A DNA stretch of 63,012 nt from Acidobacteriota bacterium (lineage in GTDB: Bacteria > Acidobacteriota > Terriglobia > Bryobacterales > Bryobacteraceae): NCBI GenBank assembly GCA_947470805.1, contig CANIVU010000047.1:1-63012 (forward strand), given 5' to 3'. Positions 33,408-41,755 of this stretch are shown here, piece by piece; position 1 is the stretch's first letter, and each line of letters opens with the position of its first letter. The notes under the pieces are model-generated. The model saw nothing but the letters and a program-made list of their open reading frames with translations. It searched no databases and had not been told where the DNA came from. Position numbers and translations under genes: made by a program.

Positions 33408-34445
33408 CGAGTGCGGCGTGAGTTCGCCGCGGAGATTCTGGCGCATGGCGGAACTCACACTAGAGTGGGTGGCCAGAAGCCAGGCGAGCTTAGTGTAGGC
33501 GGCCTCCGGCGTCATGTCGGCGGCGCTGATCACACCCCGGTCGGCCAGTGCGCGTCCGGCTTCGTATTGCTCCATATTGACGCGGCCGCGCGGACATTGG
33601 GTGACATTGACCAGCACCTTTCCGCAGTCGGCGGCACGTGTGATGGCGGCCAGCAGTTCCGGGTTGGACGGGAAGTTCCCTTGGCCAAACGTTCGCAGTA
33701 GCGCTCCATGGATGCCGGGCCCGGAGAGCAACGTCTCCAGAACGGCGGCGGGCAGACCGGGGACGATGGTGACGTCGACCACGCCGGTGGACATGGCTTT
33801 ATGGACGAAGAAGGGCTGTCCGGTGGGCGGCGTGCGCAGGGACGGGTCCAGGAAGACGTCGGTTTCGATGGCACCGAGGGGCCGAAGGTTGGGCGAGTCG
33901 AAGGCGTCGGAATCGGTGGTGCTCATTTTGCGGGCCCGGTTGCCGCGGACCACGCGTTTGCCGAAGCAGATGGCGACTTCGGCCAGCAGCGGGAGCCCGG
34001 TGGCTCGGTAGCCGGCGATGCGGAGAGCGTGAATCAGGTTGAGCCGGCCATCAGTCCGATCGTGGAAGAGCGGGGTTTGGGAGCCGGTAAGGATGACGGG
34101 CTTGGCGAGATTTTCGCAGAGAAACGACAGCGCGCTGGCCGTGTAGGCCATGGTGTCGGTGCCGTGCAGGATGACAAAGCCGTCCCAGTGGGCGTACTCG
34201 CGTTCGAGGATGGCGGCGAGGGCGAGCCATTCGCGGGCGCCGATGTCGGAGGAGTCGACGGGCGGGAGTGCCGGATCAGCAAGCAGCTCCCAATCGATCC
34301 CGTCGCGAACTCCAACGCCGGGAATGTAGCGGAGGACGTCCTCCTTGGCGCCGGGACGGCGCGTGCCATCGGGATTTGCGGGGTCAACCGGTACCATGCC
34401 GATGGTGCCGCCGGTATAGATAACGAGGACGCTAGAGGACGCCAT
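33396..34445 (-). CDS. ansA: L-asparaginase, type I (AnsA-like)
   Basis: A 349-residue cytoplasmic enzyme (no signal peptide) predicted to hydrolyse L-asparagine to aspartate and ammonia. Both catalytic blocks are present: YTGGTIGMVP (10-19, nucleophile Thr14) and VILHGTDTMAYTASAL (91-106, Thr96-Asp97). KPVILTGSQTPLFHDRTDGR follows, as in type I enzymes. The C-terminal domain has PGIHGALLRTFGQGNFP (allosteric-site region) and NVTQCPRGRVNMEQYEAGRA. The length matches type I, and the lack of a leader argues against periplasmic type II. It is divergent from the phosphoketolase gene across 75 bp that contain a 10-bp-arm palindrome. Confidence 0.9.
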   Translation of the reverse strand: MASSSVLVIYTGGTIGMVPVDPANPDGTRRPGAKEDVLRYIPGVGVRDGIDWELLADPALPPVDSSDIGAREWLALAAILEREYAHWDGFVILHGTDTMAYTASALSFLCENLAKPVILTGSQTPLFHDRTDGRLNLIHALRIAGYRATGLPLLAEVAICFGKRVVRGNRARKMSTTDSDAFDSPNLRPLGAIETDVFLDPSLRTPPTGQPFFVHKAMSTGVVDVTIVPGLPAAVLETLLSGPGIHGALLRTFGQGNFPSNPELLAAITRAADCGKVLVNVTQCPRGRVNMEQYEAGRALADRGVISAADMTPEAAYTKLAWLLATHSSVSSAMRQNLRGELTPHSSIR

Positions 34446-34457
34446 TCGCGTTTCAGT

Positions 34458-34496
34458 CTAGCGCATAGGGCTTCCGCCGGAGGGTATATGCGCTAG
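34458..34496. promoter_or_regulatory. Palindrome with perfect 10-bp arms between asparaginase and phosphoketolase
   Basis: CTAGCGCATA (34458-34467) and TATGCGCTAG (34487-34496) are exact inverse complements separated by 19 bp. They occupy the centre of the 75-bp divergent intergenic region, so a dimeric regulator bound here could control both genes. TATATG (34485-34490), a possible -10 for the phosphoketolase gene, overlaps the right arm. Confidence 0.6.
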
Positions 34497-34520
34497 GGTT
34501 GGGGTAGGAGGTGTTGCACT

Positions 34521-36881
34521 ATGCAAACGCCACTGAACTTGGAGCTAGCCGAACGGATGAACTCCTACTGGCGGGCGGCCAATTATCTTTCGGTAGGTCA
34601 GATCTACCTTTATGCGAATCCACTGCTGCGTGAGCCGCTGCTTGCCGAGCATGTGAAACGACGGTTGCTGGGCCACTGGGGGACGACGCCCGGCTTGAAT
34701 TTTATTTACGTGCATTTGAACCGGCTGATCCGGGAGCACGAACTGAGTGTTCTGTATGTTACGGGACCGGGCCACGGGGGACCTGGCATAGTAGCGAATA
34801 CCTACCTAGAAGGTACTTACAGCGAGGTATATCCGTATATTTCTCAGGACGCCGAGGGGATGCGGAAGTTATTCAAACAGTTTTCCTTTCCCGGCGGCAT
34901 TCCCAGCCACGTGGCTCCGGAAACGCCTGGGTCGATCCATGAGGGCGGGGAACTGGGCTACGCGCTTGTGCACGCCTACGGCGCGGCGTTCGACAATCCT
35001 GATTTGCTGGTGTGTTGCGTGGTGGGTGATGGAGAGGCCGAGACGGGCCCACTGGCGACGAGCTGGCATTCCAACAAGTTTCTGAATCCGGCGCGCGATG
35101 GGGCCGTGCTGCCGGTTTTGCACCTCAACGGTTACAAAATCGCCGGGCCCACCGTGTTGGCTCGCCTGCCGCGCGAGGAACTGGAACAACTCTTTGCCGG
35201 GTACGGCTACAAGCCGTACTTTGTGGAGGGCGATGACCCGATGACGATGCACCAGCGGATGGCCGCGGTGCTGGACGAGGCGTGGGCGGAGATCCGGACG
35301 ATTCAAGCCGACGCGCGGGAGCGCGGTGTGACCGCGCGGCCGCGGTGGCCGATGATCGTGTTGCGTAGTCCTAAGGGCTGGACCGGTCCGAAAATGGTGG
35401 ATGGGAAACCGGCGGAGGGCTCCTTCCGTTCGCACCAGGTGCCGCTGAGTAATGTTGCCACCAATCCGGAGCATTTGCGCCAATTGGAAGAGTGGATGCG
35501 AAGCTACAAGCCCGAGGAGCTGTTCGATATATCCGGGCGGTTGCGGCCGGAGTTGGCAGCGCTGGCGCCGGTCGGGACGAAGCGGATGAGCGCCAATCCG
35601 CATGCCAACGGCGGCCTGCTATTGCGGGATCTGGCGATGCCGGATTATCGGGCTTATGCGGTGGACGTGCCAACGCCGGGGACCGTCGTCGCCGAGTCCA
35701 CTCGTGTAATGGGCATCTTCCTGCGGGATGTGATGAAGCGCAACTGGGAGGAGAAAAACTTCCGTGTATTTGGCCCGGATGAAACGGCGTCGAACCGGTT
35801 GGGATCGCTGTTCGAAGTGACCGACCGGGAGTGGATGGCGGAGATTGTGAAGGGCGACGATCACATGGCCGTCGATGGCCGCGTGATGGAAATCCTCAGC
35901 GAACACATGTGCCAGGGCTGGCTGGAGGGCTACCTGCTCACCGGGCGTCACGGCGTCTTCTCCTGCTACGAGGCGTTCATCCACATCATCGATTCCATGT
36001 TCAACCAGCACGCGAAATGGCTGAAGGTGTGTAACGACATTCCCTGGCGACGGCCGATCGCCTCGCTGAACTATCTGTTGACGTCGCACGTCTGGCGGCA
36101 GGATCACAATGGCTTCAGTCACCAGGACCCCGGTTTCATTGATCAGGTAGTGAACAAGAAAGCCGACGTGGTACGGGTCTATCTGCCGCCCGACGCCAAT
36201 ACACTGCTGTCGGTCACCGACCACTGCCTGCGCAGCCGGAATTATGTGAACGTCATCGTGGCCGGCAAACAGCCGGAGTTGCAGTGGTTAAACATGGAAG
36301 AGGCATCGCGGCATTGCGAAGTGGGAGTTGGCATTTGGACGTGGGCGAGCAACGATGCCGGCCAGGAGCCGGACGTGGTGATGGCCTGCGCCGGGGATGT
36401 GCCGACATTGGAAACACTGGCGGCGGTCGACGTGCTACGGCAGGATCTGCCCGACTTGAAGATTCGCGTCGTGAACGTCGTTGATCTGATGACGCTGCAA
36501 CCGGCAACGGAGCATCCGCACGGGTTGAGCGACCGGGAATTTGACTCCATCTTCACCGAAGACAAGCCGGTGATCTTCGCTTTCCACGGCTATCCGACGC
36601 TCATCCACCGGCTGACCTACCGCCGGCACAATCACGACAATATGCACGTTCGCGGCTTCAAAGAAGAAGGTACGACCACGACGCCGTTCGACATGACGGT
36701 GCTGAATGAGTTGGACCGGTATCACCTGGCTGGTGACGTCATTGACCGAGTGCCCCGCATTCGCAATCTGGCGGGCCACACCAAGCAGTTCCTGCGGGAA
36801 AAACTGATTGAGCACAAACACTACATCGATCAGTGGGGAGACGATATGCCCGAGATCCGGGACTGGAAGTGGCCGTACTAA
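34521..36881 (+). CDS. xfp: Xylulose-5-phosphate/fructose-6-phosphate phosphoketolase
   Basis: A 786-residue thiamine-diphosphate enzyme cleaving xylulose 5-phosphate (or fructose 6-phosphate) with phosphate to acetyl phosphate and glyceraldehyde 3-phosphate (or erythrose 4-phosphate). AGGAGGTG lies 7 nt before the ATG. Family blocks: [20 protein letters not shown] (about 24-43), [40 protein letters not shown], and the thiamine/magnesium motif [20 protein letters not shown] (about 168-187). Later blocks are [36 protein letters not shown] and the C-terminal [20 protein letters not shown]. The length is typical. Its stop overlaps the P-type ATPase start by 1 bp. No acetate kinase or phosphotransacetylase gene is in the window. 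Confidence 0.96.
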   Translation: MQTPLNLELAERMNSYWRAANYLSVGQIYLYANPLLREPLLAEHVKRRLLGHWGTTPGLNFIYVHLNRLIREHELSVLYVTGPGHGGPGIVANTYLEGTYSEVYPYISQDAEGMRKLFKQFSFPGGIPSHVAPETPGSIHEGGELGYALVHAYGAAFDNPDLLVCCVVGDGEAETGPLATSWHSNKFLNPARDGAVLPVLHLNGYKIAGPTVLARLPREELEQLFAGYGYKPYFVEGDDPMTMHQRMAAVLDEAWAEIRTIQADARERGVTARPRWPMIVLRSPKGWTGPKMVDGKPAEGSFRSHQVPLSNVATNPEHLRQLEEWMRSYKPEELFDISGRLRPELAALAPVGTKRMSANPHANGGLLLRDLAMPDYRAYAVDVPTPGTVVAESTRVMGIFLRDVMKRNWEEKNFRVFGPDETASNRLGSLFEVTDREWMAEIVKGDDHMAVDGRVMEILSEHMCQGWLEGYLLTGRHGVFSCYEAFIHIIDSMFNQHAKWLKVCNDIPWRRPIASLNYLLTSHVWRQDHNGFSHQDPGFIDQVVNKKADVVRVYLPPDANTLLSVTDHCLRSRNYVNVIVAGKQPELQWLNMEEASRHCEVGVGIWTWASNDAGQEPDVVMACAGDVPTLETLAAVDVLRQDLPDLKIRVVNVVDLMTLQPATEHPHGLSDREFDSIFTEDKPVIFAFHGYPTLIHRLTYRRHNHDNMHVRGFKEEGTTTTPFDMTVLNELDRYHLAGDVIDRVPRIRNLAGHTKQFLREKLIEHKHYIDQWGDDMPEIRDWKWPY

Positions 36882-39514
36882 TGACGGTTCCGAGTCCCCA
36901 CGCGGCAACGGCGGAGGCCGTTGCCGCGCAACTGGAGTCCGATCTTCGACTGGGTTTGCAGGAAGAGGTGGTGCCGGCGCGTCGGGAAAAAGCCGGTTGG
37001 AATGAACTGACGGCTGTGGCGGGCGTTCCGCTGTGGCGGCGCGTGGTGGACCAGTTGGCCGATGCGCTGGTTCTGCTGCTGTTGGCGGCCGCGGTGGTCT
37101 CTGCCGTCGTCTGGTATGTGGAGCGGGAGACGCCGTACCCGTACGAAGCTTTGGTGATTCTGATCATCGTGGTGCTGAACGCGGGGTTGAGCCTGTTTCA
37201 GGAGGGAAAGGCGGAACAGGCGCTGGCGGCGCTGCGGGCCATGGCGGCCCCGGAGGTCACTGTTCTGCGCGGCGGCGTGCCACGGCGGGTACCGAATCGA
37301 GACATCGTACCGGGCGACGTATTGGTGCTGGATGAGGGCGATCTGGTGGCGGCTGATGCGCGGCTGGTGGAGAGCGCCGGGATGCGGACGTTGGAGGCGG
37401 CGTTGACCGGGGAAAGCGAGCCGGTGGAAAAGCAGTTGGAGGCGGTCGAGGAGGCCGCCGGGTTGGGGGACCGGACCAACATGGTGTTCGCCGGGACTGC
37501 CGTGAGCATGGGCCACGGGCGTGCGCTGGTGACGGCGACGGGGATGGAGACGGAACTGGGCCGGATTGCCGGAATGCTGCGGACGACGGAAAAGCAGTTG
37601 ACGCCGTTGCAACGCGAGCTGGACCGGACGGGCAAACAGTTGGGTGTTGCGGTGCTGGTGATCGCGGCGATCGTCGTGGCGACGCTGTTTTTTGTCGAGG
37701 GGATTCGCGACGCAAAGCAGGCTGTGCAGGTGCTGCTGTTTGGCGTGGCGCTGGCCGTGGCGGCCGCGCCGGAGGGATTGGCGGCGGTGGTAACGGTGGT
37801 GCTGGCGATGGGTGTGACGCGGATGGCGCGGCGCGGCGCCATTGTGCGAAAGTTGCCGGCAGTGGAGACGCTTGGCGCGGCCACTGTGATCTGTACGGAC
37901 AAGACGGGCACGTTGACGCGGAATGAGATGACGGTGCGTGCGTTGGAAACGGCGACTGGGCGCGAGGAGCCCAAGCTGTTGCTGGCCGCGGTGTTGGCGA
38001 ATAATGCGTCGGTGATTGAGGAAGCTGGTGGCCGGCGCTACCTGGGTGATCCCACGGAGTCGGCGCTGCTGGTGGCCGCCGAGCGCGGCGGCGTGGATGT
38101 GGCGGGCGTGCGCGCGAAGTACCCGCGCGTGGGCGAGGTGCCGTTTACTTCCGAACGGAAACGGATGTCGACGGAGAACGAAGGCCCAGATGGGCGCGTG
38201 GGCTTCGCGAAAGGGGCGACAGGGCGGATCTTGGAGTTGTGTTCCGCTGAGCAAGTGGGGGACGACGTGCGGCCGTTGACCGACGCGCGCCGTGCGGAGA
38301 TTCTGGCGAAGACAGAAGCGCTCGCAGCCAAAGCACTTCGGGTGTTGGGCGTAGCGACGGGAAGGGGCGAAAGTGGCCTGACGTTTGTGGGGTTGATTGG
38401 AATGATGGATCCACCGCGGCCGGAAGCAATGGCGGCGGTGGCGCGGGCGCGCAGCGCGGGAATCCGGCCCGTGATGATTACCGGCGACCACCCTGCCACG
38501 GCGCTGGCAATCGCCCGTGAGGTGGGGATTGCCGACGAGCCGCGCGTGGTGACGGGTGCGGAATTGGACAAGGCCTTTGACGGTGGCGCCGATGTTTACG
38601 CGCGCGTGAATCCGGAGCACAAGCTGCGCATTGTGCAGGCCTTACAGGCGGGGGGAGCCGTGGTCGCGATGACCGGCGATGGCGTCAACGATGCGCCGGC
38701 GCTGAAGGCCGCCGACATCGGCATCGCCATGGGCAAGGTCGGTACGGATGTTGCTAAGGAGGCCGCCGACCTGATTCTGACCGACGACAACTTCGCCACC
38801 ATCGTGGCGGCGGTGGAGGAGGGCCGCGCGGTCTTCGACAACATCCAGAAGTTCTTGCGCTATCTGCTGTCGTCGAACGCGGGCGAAGTGCTGACCGTGT
38901 TTTTCGGAGTCCTGCTGGCGCGCCAGATGGGGCTCGAGGGCGATCACGGGTTCGTTCTGCCCTTGCTGGCGACGCAGATTTTGTGGATCAACCTGGTGAC
39001 CGACGGGGCGCCGGCGCTGGCGTTGGGCGCCGATCCGGCGAGCCCCGACTTGATGACGCGTTCGCCGCGTCCGCCTGGGGCGGGCGTCATTGACCGCCGC
39101 ATGGGCTACGGCATTGTCATCATCGGTCTGGTGATGGCGGTGGGTACGCTCGCAGTGATGGACGCGTCGATGCCGGGCGGGTTTATCGAAGGCGTCGGCA
39201 CGCTGGCCTACGGGCGGACCATGGCCTTCACCACTCTGGTGCTCTTCCAGATCTTCAACGCGTTTAACTGCCGCTCGGATGAGCGCAGCGCCTTTGAGGG
39301 CCTGTTCGCCAACCAGTGGCTGTGGGCCGCGGCGGGCGCCTCGGTGGGCCTACATCTGCTGGTGCTGTACGTGCCGGTCCTGCGGGCGGCGTTCAGCACC
39401 GTGCCACTCTCCGGCGGCGATTGGCTGCTGGCGACGGCCGTGGCGAGCACTGTTCTCTGGGTTTCCGAAGGAATCAAGTGGCTCAGCCGCGCCGGATGGC
39501 TGCGCGTCGAGTAG
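36881..39514 (+). CDS. Cation-transporting P-type ATPase (P2, Ca2+-ATPase-like)
   Basis: The ATG at 36881 overlaps the xfp stop (TAATG); 877 residues. It has a cation-ATPase N-terminal domain (about 5-60) and helices M1-M2. The actuator motif is EAALTGESEPVEK, M4 holds AAAPEGLAAVVTVVLAMG, and the phosphorylation site is CTDKTGTLTRNEM with Asp340. The P-domain hinge is VVAMTGDGVNDAPALKAADI, with TDVAKEAADLILTDDNF and six C-terminal helices. PEGLA in M4 fits the SERCA/PMCA and Na+/K+ type P2 group, so calcium (or another divalent or alkali ion) is the likely cargo. Co-translation with phosphoketolase is notable; their functional link is unknown. Confidence 0.92.
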   Translation: MTVPSPHAATAEAVAAQLESDLRLGLQEEVVPARREKAGWNELTAVAGVPLWRRVVDQLADALVLLLLAAAVVSAVVWYVERETPYPYEALVILIIVVLNAGLSLFQEGKAEQALAALRAMAAPEVTVLRGGVPRRVPNRDIVPGDVLVLDEGDLVAADARLVESAGMRTLEAALTGESEPVEKQLEAVEEAAGLGDRTNMVFAGTAVSMGHGRALVTATGMETELGRIAGMLRTTEKQLTPLQRELDRTGKQLGVAVLVIAAIVVATLFFVEGIRDAKQAVQVLLFGVALAVAAAPEGLAAVVTVVLAMGVTRMARRGAIVRKLPAVETLGAATVICTDKTGTLTRNEMTVRALETATGREEPKLLLAAVLANNASVIEEAGGRRYLGDPTESALLVAAERGGVDVAGVRAKYPRVGEVPFTSERKRMSTENEGPDGRVGFAKGATGRILELCSAEQVGDDVRPLTDARRAEILAKTEALAAKALRVLGVATGRGESGLTFVGLIGMMDPPRPEAMAAVARARSAGIRPVMITGDHPATALAIAREVGIADEPRVVTGAELDKAFDGGADVYARVNPEHKLRIVQALQAGGAVVAMTGDGVNDAPALKAADIGIAMGKVGTDVAKEAADLILTDDNFATIVAAVEEGRAVFDNIQKFLRYLLSSNAGEVLTVFFGVLLARQMGLEGDHGFVLPLLATQILWINLVTDGAPALALGADPASPDLMTRSPRPPGAGVIDRRMGYGIVIIGLVMAVGTLAVMDASMPGGFIEGVGTLAYGRTMAFTTLVLFQIFNAFNCRSDERSAFEGLFANQWLWAAAGASVGLHLLVLYVPVLRAAFSTVPLSGGDWLLATAVASTVLWVSEGIKWLSRAGWLRVE

Positions 39515-39527
39515 AATTTCTTTAACC

Positions 39528-40790
39528 ATGTCCTCTTTCGACAGACGTTCCTTCCTGCTTTCCGCAACGACCGCCGCACAAGCCGCCTTCGGCGCCGCAC
39601 CGAGTGACCGGATGCGGATTGCCATCGTCGGCGTTGGCTCGCGCGGATCGGCGCACATCAACGAGATTCTGCCTGTGCCAAACGTGGAAATCGCTGCGCT
39701 CGTCGAAGTGGACGGCGCGCGCGCCGAAGCGGCCTCGCAGCGGATCTTCCAGAAGACCGGAAAGCGGCCGATCATCGAATCGGACATGCGCCGCGTGTTC
39801 GACGATAAATCCATCGACGCGGTGACGGTGGCGACCTGCAACCACTGGCACGCGCTGTCGGGCATTTGGGCGATGCAGGCCGGCAAGGACGTCTACGTCG
39901 AGAAGCCCGTTTCGCACAATATCTATGAAGGCCGGAAGCTGGTGGAAACGGCGCGGAAGTATAACCGCGTGGCGGCCGGCGGCACGCAGCGGCGCTGGTG
40001 GGGCCGCTTCCGCAAGGCCGTCGAACTGATTCACGGCGGCGCGATTGGCGAGGTCTATCAAGGGAACTTTTTCTTCCCCGGTAATCGGGATTCGATCGGG
40101 TTCAAACCTGTCAAGCAGCCACCCGCCAACCTGAACTGGGACAAGTGGCTGGGGCCGGCGCAGATGGAGCCGTACCACGAAAATCTCGTCCACTATAACT
40201 GGCACTGGTTCTGGAATTTCGGCAACGGCGAATTAGGCAACAACGGCATTCACATGATCGATATTCTGCGTTGGGGCATGCAGCAGAAGTTGCCGGTTTC
40301 GGTTCGTTCCACCGGCGGCCGGTTCGGCTACAAGGACCAGGCGGAAACGCCCAATACGCAGAACGTAACCTGGACGTTCGCCAACGGCGCCAGCATCGTC
40401 GGCCAGCTCCGCGGCCTGTACACGAAGGACCCGATGTCCTGGGATTTCTACGGCACCAAGGGTCATCTGCACATGATGGCCGACGGGCAGTTCACCATCC
40501 GTTTGGGCCGGAACAAAGTGGACGAACCGGTGGTCGAGTCGCCGAAAAATTTGGACCACTTCGCCAACTTCGCCGACGCCGTCCGCGCTCGCGATCCGAA
40601 GATGTTGCATGCCGAAATCGAAGAGACATTTCTCTCCACGGCGCTGTGCCATCTCGGCAACATCTCCTACCGTCTGGGGCGGGAATTGAAGTTCGATCCA
40701 GCGGCCATGCATTTCGTCAACGACAAAGAGGCGGATGGTTTGCTCACCCGCCCCTATCGCGCGCCGTACGTGGTGCCGGAGAAGGTTTAA
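39528..40790 (+). CDS. Tat-exported Gfo/Idh/MocA family oxidoreductase
   Basis: The start at 39528 gives a Tat signal (DRRSFLLSATTAAQAAFG); upstream sequence in the same frame lies inside the ATPase gene. The protein has 420 residues: a Rossmann domain (RMRIAIVGVGSRGSAHINEI, VEIAALVEVDG), TCNHWHALSGIWAMQAGKDVYVEKPVSHN (the E-K-P motif), then the C-terminal alpha/beta domain. The latter includes YNWHWFWNFGNGELGNNGIHMIDILRWGM, typical of the exported Planctomycete/Acidobacteria subgroup. It probably interconverts a sugar or inositol derivative with NAD(P). It ends convergently with the dienelactone hydrolase gene, the two sharing TTAA at 40787-40790. Confidence 0.9.
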   Translation: MSSFDRRSFLLSATTAAQAAFGAAPSDRMRIAIVGVGSRGSAHINEILPVPNVEIAALVEVDGARAEAASQRIFQKTGKRPIIESDMRRVFDDKSIDAVTVATCNHWHALSGIWAMQAGKDVYVEKPVSHNIYEGRKLVETARKYNRVAAGGTQRRWWGRFRKAVELIHGGAIGEVYQGNFFFPGNRDSIGFKPVKQPPANLNWDKWLGPAQMEPYHENLVHYNWHWFWNFGNGELGNNGIHMIDILRWGMQQKLPVSVRSTGGRFGYKDQAETPNTQNVTWTFANGASIVGQLRGLYTKDPMSWDFYGTKGHLHMMADGQFTIRLGRNKVDEPVVESPKNLDHFANFADAVRARDPKMLHAEIEETFLSTALCHLGNISYRLGRELKFDPAAMHFVNDKEADGLLTRPYRAPYVVPEKV

Positions 40791-41677
40791 CCCTTCAGGT
40801 ACTTGTTGAAAAATTCCATCGTGCGGGTCCAAGCGAGATCCGCCGCGGCTTTGTCGAAGCGCGGCGTGGTGTCGTTGTGGAACCCGTGGTTGGTCTTCGG
40901 GTAAATGTGGACGGTGTAGCTGGCGTTGTTGGCTTTCAACGCCTCCTCGTAGGCCGCGATGCCGGCGTTGATCCGCTGGTCGAGCTCGGCGTACTGGAGC
41001 AGCAGCGGGCACTTGATCTTGGCCGCGTCGGCCGCCGTGGCTTGCGCGCCGTAGAAGGGGACTGCAGCGTTGAGGTCGCTGCCCAGTCGGACCGCGAGCA
41101 TGTTCGAAACCCCGCCGCCGAAGCAGAAGCCAACGGCGCCCAGCTTACCGGTGGCGTCGTCGCGGGTCTTCAGCCAGCGTGCGGCGGCGATGAAATCTTC
41201 CGCCATCTTGGCCCGGTCGACGGTGCCGAACAGCTTGCCGCCGGCTTCGTCATTGCCCGGGTAGCCGCCAACGCTGGTCAGCCCATCCGGCGCGAAGGCG
41301 GTGAACCCGGCCGTGCCCAACCGGCGCGCGACGTCTTCAATGTAGGGATTCAGCCCGCGGTTTTCGTGCACTACAATGACACCCGGCGTCTTTCCACCCT
41401 TGGCGGGACGGACCAAATAGCCCTTGATGGACCCGTTGCCCTGGGGCGACGGCACGGTGGCGTATTCGGCCTTGATGCGCGCATCGTCTTTGGCGATCTG
41501 CTGCGCCCAGGCGTAATTCGGGCGCAGTGCCTCAAAGAGCATCGCGGCCGTCACGCCGCCGGTGGCGTAGTGCTTGGCGCCCTCCAGAAAGTCGCGGCGT
41601 TCGATGTCGCCGTGAACATACTTGTCAAAGAGATTTAACAGTTCTTGAGGGAAATCTGCGGCTGTTTTGCGTTCCAT
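40787..41677 (-). CDS. Dienelactone hydrolase family protein
   Basis: The ATG at 41677 is preceded by AGGAG at 8 nt and is preferred over the open upstream frame; 296 residues. An N-terminal helical segment (about 1-60, RRDFLEGAKHYATGG) resembles the leader of exported dienelactone-hydrolase-like proteins. The hydrolase domain has PGVIVVHENRGLNPYIEDVA, nucleophile Cys185 in GFCFGGG, Asp233 in ELDQRIN and His264 in TNHGFHND. It should hydrolyse a lactone or ester, classically dienelactones from aromatic ring cleavage; actual substrate unknown. It is monocistronic and divergent from the subtilase gene. Confidence 0.88.
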   Translation of the reverse strand: MERKTAADFPQELLNLFDKYVHGDIERRDFLEGAKHYATGGVTAAMLFEALRPNYAWAQQIAKDDARIKAEYATVPSPQGNGSIKGYLVRPAKGGKTPGVIVVHENRGLNPYIEDVARRLGTAGFTAFAPDGLTSVGGYPGNDEAGGKLFGTVDRAKMAEDFIAAARWLKTRDDATGKLGAVGFCFGGGVSNMLAVRLGSDLNAAVPFYGAQATAADAAKIKCPLLLQYAELDQRINAGIAAYEEALKANNASYTVHIYPKTNHGFHNDTTPRFDKAAADLAWTRTMEFFNKYLKG

Positions 41678-41755
41678 AGTGATGGCTCCTGAATGGGCTG
41701 AGAATAGCACACGGCGAGGGTATCGTATGATGGGAAGTTAGGGCTCTAAGCGATC

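Noticed and set aside
36878-38620. 580-residue minus-strand frame under the P-type ATPase
   Set aside because: Arg/His/Gln-rich composition typical of antisense translation; the plus strand has every P-type ATPase motif.
39279-39527. Upstream extension of the Gfo/Idh/MocA frame at 39.5 kb
   Set aside because: It overlaps the end of the ATPase gene in another frame; the ATG at 39528 directly gives a Tat signal.
39515-41755. dif recombination site at the skew change
   Set aside because: I searched the intergenic stretches for an XerC/XerD-type 28-mer (arm ending like TTATGTTAAAT) and found no convincing match.
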